This document shows positions 54,065 to 62,834 of a stretch of DNA of 64,000 nt, piece by piece. The notes beneath the pieces were generated by a model that ran no database searches, was not told where the DNA came from, and worked only from the letters and a program-made list of their open reading frames with translations. Position numbers and translations under genes: made by a program. The DNA comes from RFSX01 sp964567435 (lineage in GTDB: Bacteria > Bacteroidota > Bacteroidia > Chitinophagales > Saprospiraceae). The DNA is taken from NCBI GenBank assembly GCA_964567435.1, contig CAZMMQ010000005.1, forward strand, positions 40,369-104,368, given 5' to 3'. Positions within the stretch are counted from its first letter, which is position 1, and each line of letters begins with the position of its first letter.

Positions 54065-55435
54065 ATGAGAGAAAAAAAAGTGTTTAACTGTAGTAATTGT
54101 GGTGCCAACTTTAGCAAATGGGAAGGAAAATGTGTTAGTTGTGGTGAGTGGAACACCTTAAAAGAGGAAACATTACAACAACTAACGCCTAAAGAAAAAA
54201 GCAAGCAATCATGGAGGGAAGGAAAGCGCACAGCCCCTAAACCCATCAAAATCCAGGATATAGAACATCAACAGCAAACCAGAACCACCTTATTAGATGC
54301 AGAGATAAATAGGACTCTTGGTGGAGGGCTGGTACCTGGAAGTATTACACTAATTGGAGGAGAACCTGGTATTGGTAAATCAACCCTATTACTACAATTG
54401 GCGCTCAAGAGTCCTCTATCTGTCTTATATGTATCAGGGGAGGAGTCTCCACAACAAATTAAAATGCGGGCAGACAGAATAGGTATCGCCAATAAAGGGT
54501 GTCATATACTTGCAGAAACTGATCTGAATGCCATCCTCAAACAAGCACTCCAACTTAGCCCTCAGTTGCTCGTCATAGATTCTATACAAACCGTGACGTC
54601 GCCTAGGGTTGAATCTATGGCTGGCAGTATCTCTCAGGTCAGAGAGTGCACCTCAGACCTTCAATCTTTTGCCAAGGAGAATGGCATTCCTGTTATAATA
54701 ATAGGCCATATCAACAAGGAAGGATCTATAGCTGGACCTAAAATCTTAGAGCACATAGTAGATACAGTACTTCAGTTTGAAGGTGATCGCAACCATATCT
54801 ATAGAATCCTTAGGACTAAGAAAAACAGATTTGGCTCTACTGATGAAATCGGAATCTATGCCATGGAAGCTACTGGACTTAGACAGGTAAGCAATCCATC
54901 AGAGTTACTACTCAGTCAAAGTGATGAATCCTTTAGCGGAAGCACGGTCGCTACGACGATAGAAGGCATGCGTCCAATGCTAATAGAGACGCAGGCACTA
55001 GTAAGTCAGGCTATATATGGCAATCCACAGAGGTCAGCCACAGGATTCGATTTGAGACGGTTAAGCATGCTGCTTGCTGTACTTGAGAAAAGGGCAGGAT
55101 TGTTCTTTGGTCAGAATGACGTTTTCCTCAATATTGCTGGTGGACTCAAAGTACAGGATACTGCTATTGACTTTTCTATTATAGCTGCTCTTATTTCTTC
55201 ATTACATAATATTCCTGTAAGCAATAAAGTCTGTTTTGCTGGCGAGATTGGACTCACTGGAGAGATTAGAGCGGTAAACAGAATAGAACAACGCATAGAA
55301 GAAGCAGCTAGACTCGGATTTGAAGAGATGTATCTATCAAAATACAATCTCAAAGGGTTAAGCAAGAGACCAAATAGGATACAACTGCGGCCTGTAAGTA
55401 AAATAGAAGATCTTGTGAGTATGCTGTTCTCTTAG
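54065..55435 (+). CDS. radA: DNA repair protein RadA
   Basis: A 456-residue RadA (Sms), a RecA-like branch-migration helicase used in recombination repair. The N-terminal zinc finger CSNCG...CVSCGEW (residues 9-29) is intact. Walker A is GGEPGIGKSTLL near residue 98, followed by VLYVSGEES, VIDSIQT, the RadA-specific KKNRFGSTDEIGIY motif near residue 260, and a C-terminal Lon-protease-like domain (GGLKVQDTAIDFSIIAALIS). Start ATG 54065 matches the family's N-terminus. Length is normal. The following hemJ gene starts 16 bases after its stop. Confidence 0.97.
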   Translation: MREKKVFNCSNCGANFSKWEGKCVSCGEWNTLKEETLQQLTPKEKSKQSWREGKRTAPKPIKIQDIEHQQQTRTTLLDAEINRTLGGGLVPGSITLIGGEPGIGKSTLLLQLALKSPLSVLYVSGEESPQQIKMRADRIGIANKGCHILAETDLNAILKQALQLSPQLLVIDSIQTVTSPRVESMAGSISQVRECTSDLQSFAKENGIPVIIIGHINKEGSIAGPKILEHIVDTVLQFEGDRNHIYRILRTKKNRFGSTDEIGIYAMEATGLRQVSNPSELLLSQSDESFSGSTVATTIEGMRPMLIETQALVSQAIYGNPQRSATGFDLRRLSMLLAVLEKRAGLFFGQNDVFLNIAGGLKVQDTAIDFSIIAALISSLHNIPVSNKVCFAGEIGLTGEIRAVNRIEQRIEEAARLGFEEMYLSKYNLKGLSKRPNRIQLRPVSKIEDLVSMLFS

Positions 55436-55451
55436 AGCCTATATTTACAAT

Positions 55452-55994
55452 ATGAATTTTCTATTGCTCAAAAGCCTGCATCTCATCTTTATGGTGGCTT
55501 GGTTTGTAGGATTATTTTATCTGATTAGACTATTTGTCTACCATGTGGAAGCAATGGATAAGCAAGAGCCTGATAAATCCATTCTTACCGCTCAATATCA
55601 TATTATGGAAGATCGACTCTTTAAGATTATCATGAAACCAGCCATGATAGGCACTTGGATATGTGGAATAGCTATGATAGTAATAAGAGGCATGGACTAT
55701 TTTCAAGTAAACCACTGGCTACATGTAAAGCTACTCTTGGTCTTCTTGTTGTCAGGCTATACTGAATACGCTGGTAAGATGATTAAAAAACTAGCTCTAG
55801 GTCAAAAACTGATGTCCTCATATAGAATGCGGCTCTTTAATGAAGTGCCAACCCTCTTCCTTGTATCTATAATACTGCTTGCTGTCTATAAGAATTTACT
55901 CAACTTTGGCTATACCATTGTTGGAATTATTTTATTTGCAATTGCATTAATCTTAATGACTAGGGTTTATCGCCGTATCAGAATAAATAACTAA
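55452..55994 (+). CDS. hemJ: HemJ-type protoporphyrinogen IX oxidase
   Basis: A 180-residue membrane protein with about four or five helices. The opening LLKSLHLIFMVAWFVGLFYLIRLFVYHVEA contains the conserved His, and RLFKIIMKPAM and WLHVKLLLVFLLSGYTEYAGK match HemJ (UPF0093), which oxidises protoporphyrinogen IX in haem synthesis. hemB, an earlier step of the same pathway, lies 2 kb downstream. Length fits. It may be co-transcribed with radA (16-base gap) and with the gene at 56011 (16-base gap). Confidence 0.88.
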   Translation: MNFLLLKSLHLIFMVAWFVGLFYLIRLFVYHVEAMDKQEPDKSILTAQYHIMEDRLFKIIMKPAMIGTWICGIAMIVIRGMDYFQVNHWLHVKLLLVFLLSGYTEYAGKMIKKLALGQKLMSSYRMRLFNEVPTLFLVSIILLAVYKNLLNFGYTIVGIILFAIALILMTRVYRRIRINN

Positions 55995-56010
55995 TTAAAA
56001 AAAAACAGAT

Positions 56011-57036
56011 ATGCGGACTTTCTTGAAGTTCTTAATCATACTATTGGCCATCATCGCTATAGGTGCATTGATACTTATGGCAGTATCTCCTAAGAAAATG
56101 GTGCTTTCTGAGTCTGATACCATGGAGGCACCACCTACCATAGTGTATAACCTTGTCAATGACTTCAAGAAGTGGGAGGCTTGGTCTCCTTGGGCAGAAT
56201 TAGATCCCAATGCCATCAATACCTATTCAGATAAAACGGAAGGAATTGGAGCCACTTGGAGTTGGAAAGGAAATAAAGATGTAGGAGAAGGGTCTCAGAC
56301 TATCGTTGGTTCTGTCCCTCACGAAAGCATAAATACTAATCTAAAATTCAATGGCTTTGATGGTGAATCAAAGAGCAATTGGACCTTTGAAAAAGAAGGA
56401 GAAAAAACAAAAGTCACCTGGAACTTTGATGGTGCGGAGACGCCATTCGTATTCAGGCCTTTTAATTTATTAATGAAAGGCAAGCTGAAAAAGACATACA
56501 AACAAGGTCTGGCTAATATCAGACAAATTGTAGAAGAGAGAGCGAAAAATAAAAATTACAATGGCTATGCAATTAATGAGGTATATGTTGGAGAAAAGAA
56601 TTATATCATGAATAGGCAACAGGTTGGCATGGATAATGTCAGCCAGTTCTATGCTCAAAATCTGGGTGCATTATTTACCAAAGCCCAAGGTGCCAACCTA
56701 GAAATGGATGGCATGCCAAGTGGATTATTTTATTCTTGGAACCAATCAAATGGGACGACAGATATGGCAGCCGCGATTCCAACTATAACTCCAGCAAATA
56801 TTCCCGGATTTATAAGTCAAACACTACCGGACGGCAAAGCTGTACAAGTTGATTACTATGGTGATTATAGTAAGACTGAATCTGCACATAATGCCATAGA
56901 GGCTTATCTAAAAGATCATGGTTTACTGGTCAATTATCCGGTCATTGAGGAGTATGTGACTGACCCAACTACGGAAAAAGATCCCTCCAAATGGCTGACT
57001 AAAATCACCTATTATACAATAAACAGTACACAGTAG
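56011..57036 (+). CDS. Membrane-anchored SRPBCC domain fused to a GyrI-like domain
   Basis: A 341-residue protein. An N-terminal hydrophobic helix (FLKFLIILLAIIAIGALILMAV) anchors or exports it. Residues about 30-175 are a polyketide-cyclase/START-like SRPBCC domain (TMEAPPTIVYNLVNDFKKWEAWSPWAELD, TWNFDGAETPFVFRPF). Residues about 180-340 resemble a GyrI-like small-molecule-binding domain (NEVYVGEKNYIMNRQQVGMD, MAAAIPTITPANIPGF, WLTKITYYTI). Both domains form ligand-binding cavities, so a hydrophobic ligand at the membrane is plausible. It follows hemJ closely; a link to porphyrins is speculation. Confidence 0.82.
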   Translation: MRTFLKFLIILLAIIAIGALILMAVSPKKMVLSESDTMEAPPTIVYNLVNDFKKWEAWSPWAELDPNAINTYSDKTEGIGATWSWKGNKDVGEGSQTIVGSVPHESINTNLKFNGFDGESKSNWTFEKEGEKTKVTWNFDGAETPFVFRPFNLLMKGKLKKTYKQGLANIRQIVEERAKNKNYNGYAINEVYVGEKNYIMNRQQVGMDNVSQFYAQNLGALFTKAQGANLEMDGMPSGLFYSWNQSNGTTDMAAAIPTITPANIPGFISQTLPDGKAVQVDYYGDYSKTESAHNAIEAYLKDHGLLVNYPVIEEYVTDPTTEKDPSKWLTKITYYTINSTQ

Positions 57037-57138
57037 TGCCATCACACGTTAGGTTATAAATAATCACTAAGTGATATTTGCTGACATAACTTATAACTTA
57101 GGGCATCGTACTTTGTCGATAAATAAGAAACAAAATTT

Positions 57139-57648
57139 ATGAAGATTATTGTATTGGCACTTTTCAGTTTCTTGATGGTGAGTCCTTTACCAATGGATCT
57201 TCATGACTTCCATCTATGTAAGACAGATATTCACTACAAATCAGATCAGGATGCTATTCAAATCACAATACATACCTTTATAGATGATACTGAAGAAGCA
57301 CTCCGAAAATTGGAGGCTCTAGAGTACAAAATATTTGAATCCGCAGAACATCCAGACACAGATTCGATTCTCACCAGATACATACTAGATCAACTTGTCA
57401 TTCGAATAGATGGACTGCCAGTCGAAATGCAATGGCTAGGCAAAGAGCCAAGTGATGATATTCAAGGCCTCTACTCTTACATAGAAGTTCTTGGAGTCAC
57501 TGATGTCCAAACCTTAGAAATAGAAAATCATATCTTAATGGATCTTTTTGATGATCAACGTAATATCACAACTGTATTAAAAGACAAAAAGAGGGAAGCT
57601 TTTGAGATTTTCAGTGTTAAAGATTATTCTCTAAAAGTCGATTTTTAA
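57139..57648 (+). CDS. Exported DUF6702-like protein
   Basis: A 169-residue protein with a short signal segment (IIVLALFSFLMVSPLPM) and an exported beta-rich domain. The pattern DFHLCKTDIHYKSDQDAIQI, HTFIDDTEEALRKLE and QGLYSYIEVLGVTD resembles the uncharacterised DUF6702 family of Bacteroidota. No catalytic residues are evident. Its stop codon overlaps the start of yidD by one base (TAATG), so the two are translated together; this suggests but does not prove a role near membrane protein insertion. Confidence 0.72.
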   Translation: MKIIVLALFSFLMVSPLPMDLHDFHLCKTDIHYKSDQDAIQITIHTFIDDTEEALRKLEALEYKIFESAEHPDTDSILTRYILDQLVIRIDGLPVEMQWLGKEPSDDIQGLYSYIEVLGVTDVQTLEIENHILMDLFDDQRNITTVLKDKKREAFEIFSVKDYSLKVDF

Positions 57649-57905
57649 TGCTGCGCAACCTCCCTAAACAGATCATCATAAAACCGGTAAGATTCTACCA
57701 AAAATATATATCTCCGCTTACAGGTGCCAATTGCAGATACACACCAACATGCTCTACTTACATGATTATAGCCGTAGAAGAATGGGGGCCATTTAGAGGG
57801 ACTTGGCTAGGGCTCAAACGTATCTTTCGTTGTCATCCATGGGCTGGATTTGGTCCTGACCCTGTACCTAACAATCCAAAAAAGAACAAGTCTACTACAA
57901 ATTAA
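57648..57905 (+). CDS. yidD: Membrane protein insertion efficiency factor YidD
   Basis: An 85-residue small protein. The family core IKPVRFYQKYISPLTGANCRY, TPTCSTYMIIAVEEWGPFRG and RIFRCHPW with its three conserved Cys is complete, followed by a charged tail. YidD assists YidC in inserting proteins into the inner membrane. It overlaps the preceding gene by one base. The C-terminal PNNPKKNKSTTN is typical for the phylum. Confidence 0.95.
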   Translation: MLRNLPKQIIIKPVRFYQKYISPLTGANCRYTPTCSTYMIIAVEEWGPFRGTWLGLKRIFRCHPWAGFGPDPVPNNPKKNKSTTN

Positions 57906-57931
57906 GTCGCCTTAATAAAGTGCTTATGGCG

Positions 57932-57939
57932 TACCTTTG
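57932..57939 (+). promoter_or_regulatory. -7 promoter element of hemB
   Basis: TACCTTTG followed by CAC matches TAnnTTTG and ends 17 bases before the ATG at 57957. It lies just after the yidD stop, so hemB is probably transcribed independently. Confidence 0.5.
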
Positions 57940-57956
57940 CACCCTAAAAATTGTTC

Positions 57957-58949
57957 ATGCATATCAGACCCAGACGGAATAGAAGAACCAACAGTATCAG
58001 GAAACTGGTAAGAGAAAATCAAGTCACTGCGGATGACTTGATCATGCCACTTTTCTTGGTAGACGGACAAAAGAAAGAAGAAAAAATTTCTTCCTTACCT
58101 ATAGCTTATCGACGATCACTGGATAAGATAATGATTGAAATAAAGTCTTGTATTAAACTTGGAATTCACGCCTTCATTCTCTTTCCAAAGATTCCTAAAA
58201 AGTATAAGGATAAAATGGGCTCGTATAGTTATAACCCAGAAAACTTTTATCTCAAAGCTGCCACCAAAATCAAAAAGAAATTTCCAGATATCACACTTAT
58301 AAGTGATGTGGCTTTAGATCCCTACAATATAGACGGACATGATGGTATAGTGAATAAAGGTACTATCCTTAATGATGAGACCATAGCCATTCTTGCAGGC
58401 ATGTCGGTTGCTCAGGCAGAAGCTGGATTTGATATCATCGGACCATCTGATATGATGGACGGTCGAGTAGAAGCTATACGAGATGCGTTAGATCATGCAG
58501 GACATCATGAGGTTGGCATTATGTCTTACACTGCAAAATATGCTAGTGGATTTTATGGCCCATTTAGAGATGCTTTAGGATCTGCGCCAGTAGATAGCTT
58601 AGAGATTCCAAAGGATAAAAAGTCATATCAGATGGACCCTGCTAATAGTCTAGAGGCACTTCTGGAAGGCGAATTGGATACATTGGAAGGGGCAGATTTT
58701 CTTATGGTCAAACCTGCTGTACATTATTTGGATATTATAGCACATCTCAAATCAGAAAGTACACTTCCTATTGCCGCTTATCATGTCAGTGGTGAATGTG
58801 CGATGCTATGGGCAGCCTGTCAAAAAGGATGGCTGGATTACGAGACTGTTATACCTGAAACATTATTGAGTATCAAACGAGCTGGAGCAGATGTAATTAT
58901 ATCCTATTATGCGAAAGCGTTTATGGAACTACAAAAGAGAAGGAAATAG
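57957..58949 (+). CDS. hemB: Porphobilinogen synthase
   Basis: A 330-residue enzyme that condenses two 5-aminolevulinate molecules to porphobilinogen in haem synthesis. ATG 57957 (MHIRPRRNRR) is chosen over the TTG two codons upstream. The Schiff-base lysines are in MSYTAKYASGFYGPFRDALGS and FLMVKPAVHYLDI. LISDVALDPYNIDGHDGIV, with Asp and no Cys cluster, indicates a form without the catalytic zinc triad Cys-x-Cys, i.e. the magnesium-type. DIIGPSDMMDGRVEAIR is also standard. Length is normal. It has its own promoter element. Confidence 0.97.
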   Translation: MHIRPRRNRRTNSIRKLVRENQVTADDLIMPLFLVDGQKKEEKISSLPIAYRRSLDKIMIEIKSCIKLGIHAFILFPKIPKKYKDKMGSYSYNPENFYLKAATKIKKKFPDITLISDVALDPYNIDGHDGIVNKGTILNDETIAILAGMSVAQAEAGFDIIGPSDMMDGRVEAIRDALDHAGHHEVGIMSYTAKYASGFYGPFRDALGSAPVDSLEIPKDKKSYQMDPANSLEALLEGELDTLEGADFLMVKPAVHYLDIIAHLKSESTLPIAAYHVSGECAMLWAACQKGWLDYETVIPETLLSIKRAGADVIISYYAKAFMELQKRRK

Positions 58950-58996
58950 AAGTTAGAGTTGGAAATCAAAAGCTCTAAATTATAGGTATAAAAAAA

Positions 58997-59021
58997 CCTC
59001 TAACCTGTGGAAGGCTAGAGG
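58997..59021 (-). terminator. Terminator of mscL
   Basis: CCTCTA-A-CCT and AGG-C-TAGAGG form a 9-pair stem with one mismatch. On the minus strand it is followed by a run of seven T residues, so it serves mscL. It also lies just after hemB and may stop that transcript less efficiently. Confidence 0.75.
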
Positions 59022-59048
59022 CTGGATAATTTCAGAAAAAATGTGATT

Positions 59049-59432
59049 CTATTTTTTTAGAGCATCACGAATCTCAGCCAATAATGATTGGTCTGGAGTC
59101 GGATCTGGATCAGGAGCAGCTCCCATAAATTTGATCTTAGCTTTACCCAAGATGAATAGGACCCATCCTACTATAATTAAGTTAATTATAGTATTAATCC
59201 ACTTACCATATCTAATAGCATTTGCCGGGTTGCCATCTTTGTCTAGCTCATCACCTAGAGGAACCATCAAATCAGCAAAGTCATATCCACCAGCAAAGTG
59301 CCCAACTACAGGCATTACAATGTCGTTAACGAAACCAGTAACAACAAGTCCTACCGCGCCTGCTAGTATTACTGCAATCGCAAAATCAATTACGTTTCCA
59401 GTAAAAATAAATTCTTTAAATTCTTTTAACAT
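59049..59432 (-). CDS. mscL: Large-conductance mechanosensitive channel MscL
   Basis: A 127-residue channel with two transmembrane helices. The N-terminal amphipathic helix MLKEFKEFIFTGNVIDFAIAV and pore helix AVILAGAVGLVVTGFVNDIVMP are standard, as is the second helix INTIINLIIVGWVLFILGK. The C-terminal PDPDPTPDQSLLAEIRDALKK forms the cytoplasmic bundle. It opens under extreme membrane tension. It complements the MscS channel at 12220. Ends in its own terminator. Confidence 0.97.
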   Translation of the reverse strand: MLKEFKEFIFTGNVIDFAIAVILAGAVGLVVTGFVNDIVMPVVGHFAGGYDFADLMVPLGDELDKDGNPANAIRYGKWINTIINLIIVGWVLFILGKAKIKFMGAAPDPDPTPDQSLLAEIRDALKK

Positions 59433-59586
59433 CAGATTAACAATTTAGTTAGTTTATAACACAAAAATAGCTAATCAATGGAACATATTAAGAAATTTGT
59501 AATATTTAACTATATAGACCTTCTAAATCGCTGAAAAACAAGTCAATCAGTACTAATTTTAGCTACTTTATATAAATTCTACATAT

Positions 59587-61692
59587 ATGTACGGTACAAA
59601 TGCATCCTCTGAAATGGTCAGATTATCAAAGTCTTACCTTACAAACAGTGAATCTGTATCATATAATGACTTGGTAAATCTTCTCAAATTTCACGAATGG
59701 CGGTATTATGTTATGAATGAACCGCTCATTTCTGACAAGGATTACGATAATTTGTTCGAGCATTTGCAACAGCTAGAGAAAGCCTTGGATTCAGCAAAAA
59801 TCCGTCCTGACTCGCCTACTCAAAGAGTATCCAGTGATCTTACAACAGATTTTCCGACGGTAACCCACCTTAACCCCATGCTATCATTGGCCAACTCCTA
59901 TAACGGTGAAGACCTTCAGGATTTTGATAAGCAGATCAGAAAGTTATGCCATCTGGGAGAGGAAGAGGTGGCTTATTTTGTAGAACCTAAATATGACGGT
60001 GGGAGTATTGCACTAGTATATGAAAGCGACCAGCTGATCAGAGCAGCTACCAGGGGTAATGGCGCAGAAGGTGAAGAAATGACGGCTAATGCCAGAGTCA
60101 TCCCCTCTGTTCCTCTAGTCGCTGAATTTTCCAAGTACGGAATAAAACGAGTAGAGTTGCGCGGAGAAGCTGTGATTGCAAAGACCGTATTCAAGACAAA
60201 TAATGAACGGAGAGAAAAAGAAGGTCAAGCCATTTTTGCCAATCCCAGAAATGCTGCTACAGGTGGTCTTCGCATGAAAGATCCTATGGAATCAAAGAAG
60301 CGTGGGTTGGAGATTTTTATCTTTCAACTCGCTTATGCTGTAGATGCAGATGGAAATAATAAGCTGAGCTCATTAGGGGATCATGAGCAATCCATCAAAG
60401 TATTACAAGAACTTGGATTCAAAGTCTCACTAAGAAAAGATCAAGCCTGCCCTAATATCAAGGCAGCTATCAAAGCCTGTAACCAATGGGAAACGAATAG
60501 AGAAAAATTTGACTACGAAATTGACGGCGCTGTAGTCAAAGTCAATGACTTCGCCTTACAAGATTTATGTGGATCTACAACACATCATCCAAGATGGGCC
60601 ATAGCATTCAAATTTAAAGCAAAGCAAGCACATACAAAATTGTTGGAAGTGGAGTATCAGATAGGTAAGACTGGTGCCATAACTCCAGTGGCAAAAACAG
60701 AACCGGTCCAATTGGCAGGCGTAACAGTATCTTCTATCTCCTTACATAATGAAGAATTTATACAGCAAAAAGATCTCAGAATTGGAGATACGATAGTCAT
60801 AGAAAGAGCTGGTGATGTCATCCCATATGTGGTAAAAAGCATATCGGATGTAAGAGATGGTTCAGAACAAGTGATTACATTTCCTACTAAGTGTCCATCC
60901 TGTGATTCAGCTCTCGGAAAAACAGCTAATGAAGCCGCATGGCGTTGTCCGACATATAACTGCAAAGCCCAGCTCCTACAAAGACTCATCTACCACGTCA
61001 GTAAGGATGCTATGAACATTGATGGTTTTGGCAAGTCATATGTGGAGACTTTCCACGCCAAAGGATGGTTATCAGATCTGAGTGATGTCTATAATTTGGA
61101 TTATGATGCGATAGCCGTGCTGGAAGGGTTCGGCCAAAGATCAGCAACAAAACTAAAAGACGCCATCAATAAATCTAAGTCGAATCCAATCCATAGATTG
61201 TTGGCTAGTCTAAGCGTACATCATCTTGGCCGAAAGGCAAGCAAGCTCATCTCACAAGAAATCAATCATGTCCTCGAATTAGAAACGTGGAAAGAAGACA
61301 ATTTTACCAATATAAAAGACATTGGACCAGTCGTGGCTGAAAATGTAAGTGCATTCTTTTCAAAACCTGAGAATATCGAGATACTTAAAAAGATGGAAGC
61401 ATACGGCGTTAACCTCACGCAAACTGACGAGGACAAACCAAAAGTTGTCAGTGAAGATGCACCACTTATCGGAAAAACTATTTTGTTTACTGGTAGCCTA
61501 CAGACTATGTCTCGTAAAGTGGCTCAATCAAAAGCTGAAGAAGCTGGTGCTAAAAATATTTCTGGCGTAAGCTCCAAATTGAACATTCTTGTTGTAGGAG
61601 AAAAAGCCGGCAGCAAACTGAAAAAAGCGCAAGCTTTGGGAACAGTACAGATTATGACTGAAGAAGAATTTAATGGAGTCATAGGTAACTAG
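59587..61692 (+). CDS. ligA: NAD-dependent DNA ligase
   Basis: A 701-residue ligase that joins nicks using NAD+. Domain Ia and the adenylation domain contain the active-site Lys135 in VEPKYDGGSIAL and the later RGEAVI and KFDYEIDGAVVKV blocks. An OB fold follows (QIGKTGAITPVAKTEPV). The four-Cys zinc finger is CPSC...WRCPTYNCKAQ, followed by helix-hairpin-helix repeats (EGFGQRSATKL, IKDIGPVVAENV) and a C-terminal BRCT domain (LIGKTILFTGSLQTMSR). ATG 59587 gives 9 residues before another ATG at 59614; either is possible. Confidence 0.97.
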   Translation: MYGTNASSEMVRLSKSYLTNSESVSYNDLVNLLKFHEWRYYVMNEPLISDKDYDNLFEHLQQLEKALDSAKIRPDSPTQRVSSDLTTDFPTVTHLNPMLSLANSYNGEDLQDFDKQIRKLCHLGEEEVAYFVEPKYDGGSIALVYESDQLIRAATRGNGAEGEEMTANARVIPSVPLVAEFSKYGIKRVELRGEAVIAKTVFKTNNERREKEGQAIFANPRNAATGGLRMKDPMESKKRGLEIFIFQLAYAVDADGNNKLSSLGDHEQSIKVLQELGFKVSLRKDQACPNIKAAIKACNQWETNREKFDYEIDGAVVKVNDFALQDLCGSTTHHPRWAIAFKFKAKQAHTKLLEVEYQIGKTGAITPVAKTEPVQLAGVTVSSISLHNEEFIQQKDLRIGDTIVIERAGDVIPYVVKSISDVRDGSEQVITFPTKCPSCDSALGKTANEAAWRCPTYNCKAQLLQRLIYHVSKDAMNIDGFGKSYVETFHAKGWLSDLSDVYNLDYDAIAVLEGFGQRSATKLKDAINKSKSNPIHRLLASLSVHHLGRKASKLISQEINHVLELETWKEDNFTNIKDIGPVVAENVSAFFSKPENIEILKKMEAYGVNLTQTDEDKPKVVSEDAPLIGKTILFTGSLQTMSRKVAQSKAEEAGAKNISGVSSKLNILVVGEKAGSKLKKAQALGTVQIMTEEEFNGVIGN

Positions 61693-61791
61693 AAATTTAG
61701 AGGATTGTGTGACTCGATTTAGCATACTTAATAAATAGTCTTTATAACTTTATCTAGTACATTAAAACTTTGAATTGATGCCAATAGAAAA

Positions 61792-62829
61792 ATGGGAAAA
61801 TTAAAGTACTTCGCCTCATATCTTATTCCCCTTTTAGCTATACTAACCTTTCATGTAACTGGTTTGTATGCTTACATAGGTTTGATCTTCTTATATATAG
61901 CGATTCCTATTATTGAGCATTTAATTCCTCCTAATGCGTACAATCTTGAGCGAACGGAAAAAGAACTGGCCAAAGAAGATTTAGGATTTGATTTAGTATT
62001 GTATGTCTTGGTCATACTTCAACTTGTAGTTATATATTTATTCTGTATAAAGATTAATGACCCCAATTTGGCTCTCTCAGATGTGATAGCCAGAACGGGA
62101 ATGTTAGGCACTATGCTAGGTGCTATTGGGATTAATGTAGGTCATGAACTAGGACATAAGACCAACCATCTTATCAAGCAGGTTTTTGCACAGATTATTT
62201 TAACGACCTCATTTCAAAATCATTTTATCACCTATCATAATGGTGGACATCACAAAGATGTGGCCACGCCTAAGGATTTATCTTCGGCCAGAGAAGGAGA
62301 TAACTTTTACATATTTGCTGTACGATCACAAATCGGTGGTTACTTCAAAAGCTGGGGGTTGGAAAATGTCAAACTAAAAGCTCTAAGCAAAAATCCGATT
62401 CTCAATCCAATGATCATATATAGCTTACTCCCTCTTATATTGACAGGAATGATATTATATTTTGCTGGGCAGTTTGCAGCTGTTTGTTATGTCATTGCTG
62501 CTGTGTATGGCATTTCTATTCTTGAGTCCCAAAACTATTACTCTCATTATGGTTTGCGTCGCAAGCAATTAGAGAATGGTCGTTACGAAAGAGTCCAGCC
62601 TCACCATAGTTGGAATTCAGATCATATTCTTGGACGGATTATGTTGTTTGAGTTGACCAGGCATTCGGATCATCATCATATGGGTGCGAAGGAATATCAG
62701 ATTCTTGATTCTAAATCGGACAGTCCAAAATTGCCGTATGGTTATCCGGCCATGCAACTAATGGCCTATTTCCCTTTCATATTCAAGCCCGTTATGAAGA
62801 AACATCTCAGGTCTTATGGGATAGGATAA
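61792..62829 (+). CDS. alkB: Alkane 1-monooxygenase-like membrane di-iron enzyme (AlkB family)
   Basis: A 345-residue membrane protein with about six helices and the eight-histidine di-iron motifs of AlkB: HELGHK, HNGGHH, and RHSDHHHMG, plus the additional QPHHSWNSDH segment typical of AlkB and absent in plain desaturases. NYYSHYGLRRKQLENGRYERVQPHHSW matches the family's C-terminal region. AlkB hydroxylates medium-chain alkanes with electrons from rubredoxin. No rubredoxin or reductase gene neighbours it. A small-molecule substrate other than alkanes is possible. It stands alone between ligA and a GH13 fragment. Confidence 0.92.
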   Translation: MGKLKYFASYLIPLLAILTFHVTGLYAYIGLIFLYIAIPIIEHLIPPNAYNLERTEKELAKEDLGFDLVLYVLVILQLVVIYLFCIKINDPNLALSDVIARTGMLGTMLGAIGINVGHELGHKTNHLIKQVFAQIILTTSFQNHFITYHNGGHHKDVATPKDLSSAREGDNFYIFAVRSQIGGYFKSWGLENVKLKALSKNPILNPMIIYSLLPLILTGMILYFAGQFAAVCYVIAAVYGISILESQNYYSHYGLRRKQLENGRYERVQPHHSWNSDHILGRIMLFELTRHSDHHHMGAKEYQILDSKSDSPKLPYGYPAMQLMAYFPFIFKPVMKKHLRSYGIG

Positions 62830-62834
62830 AAAGT

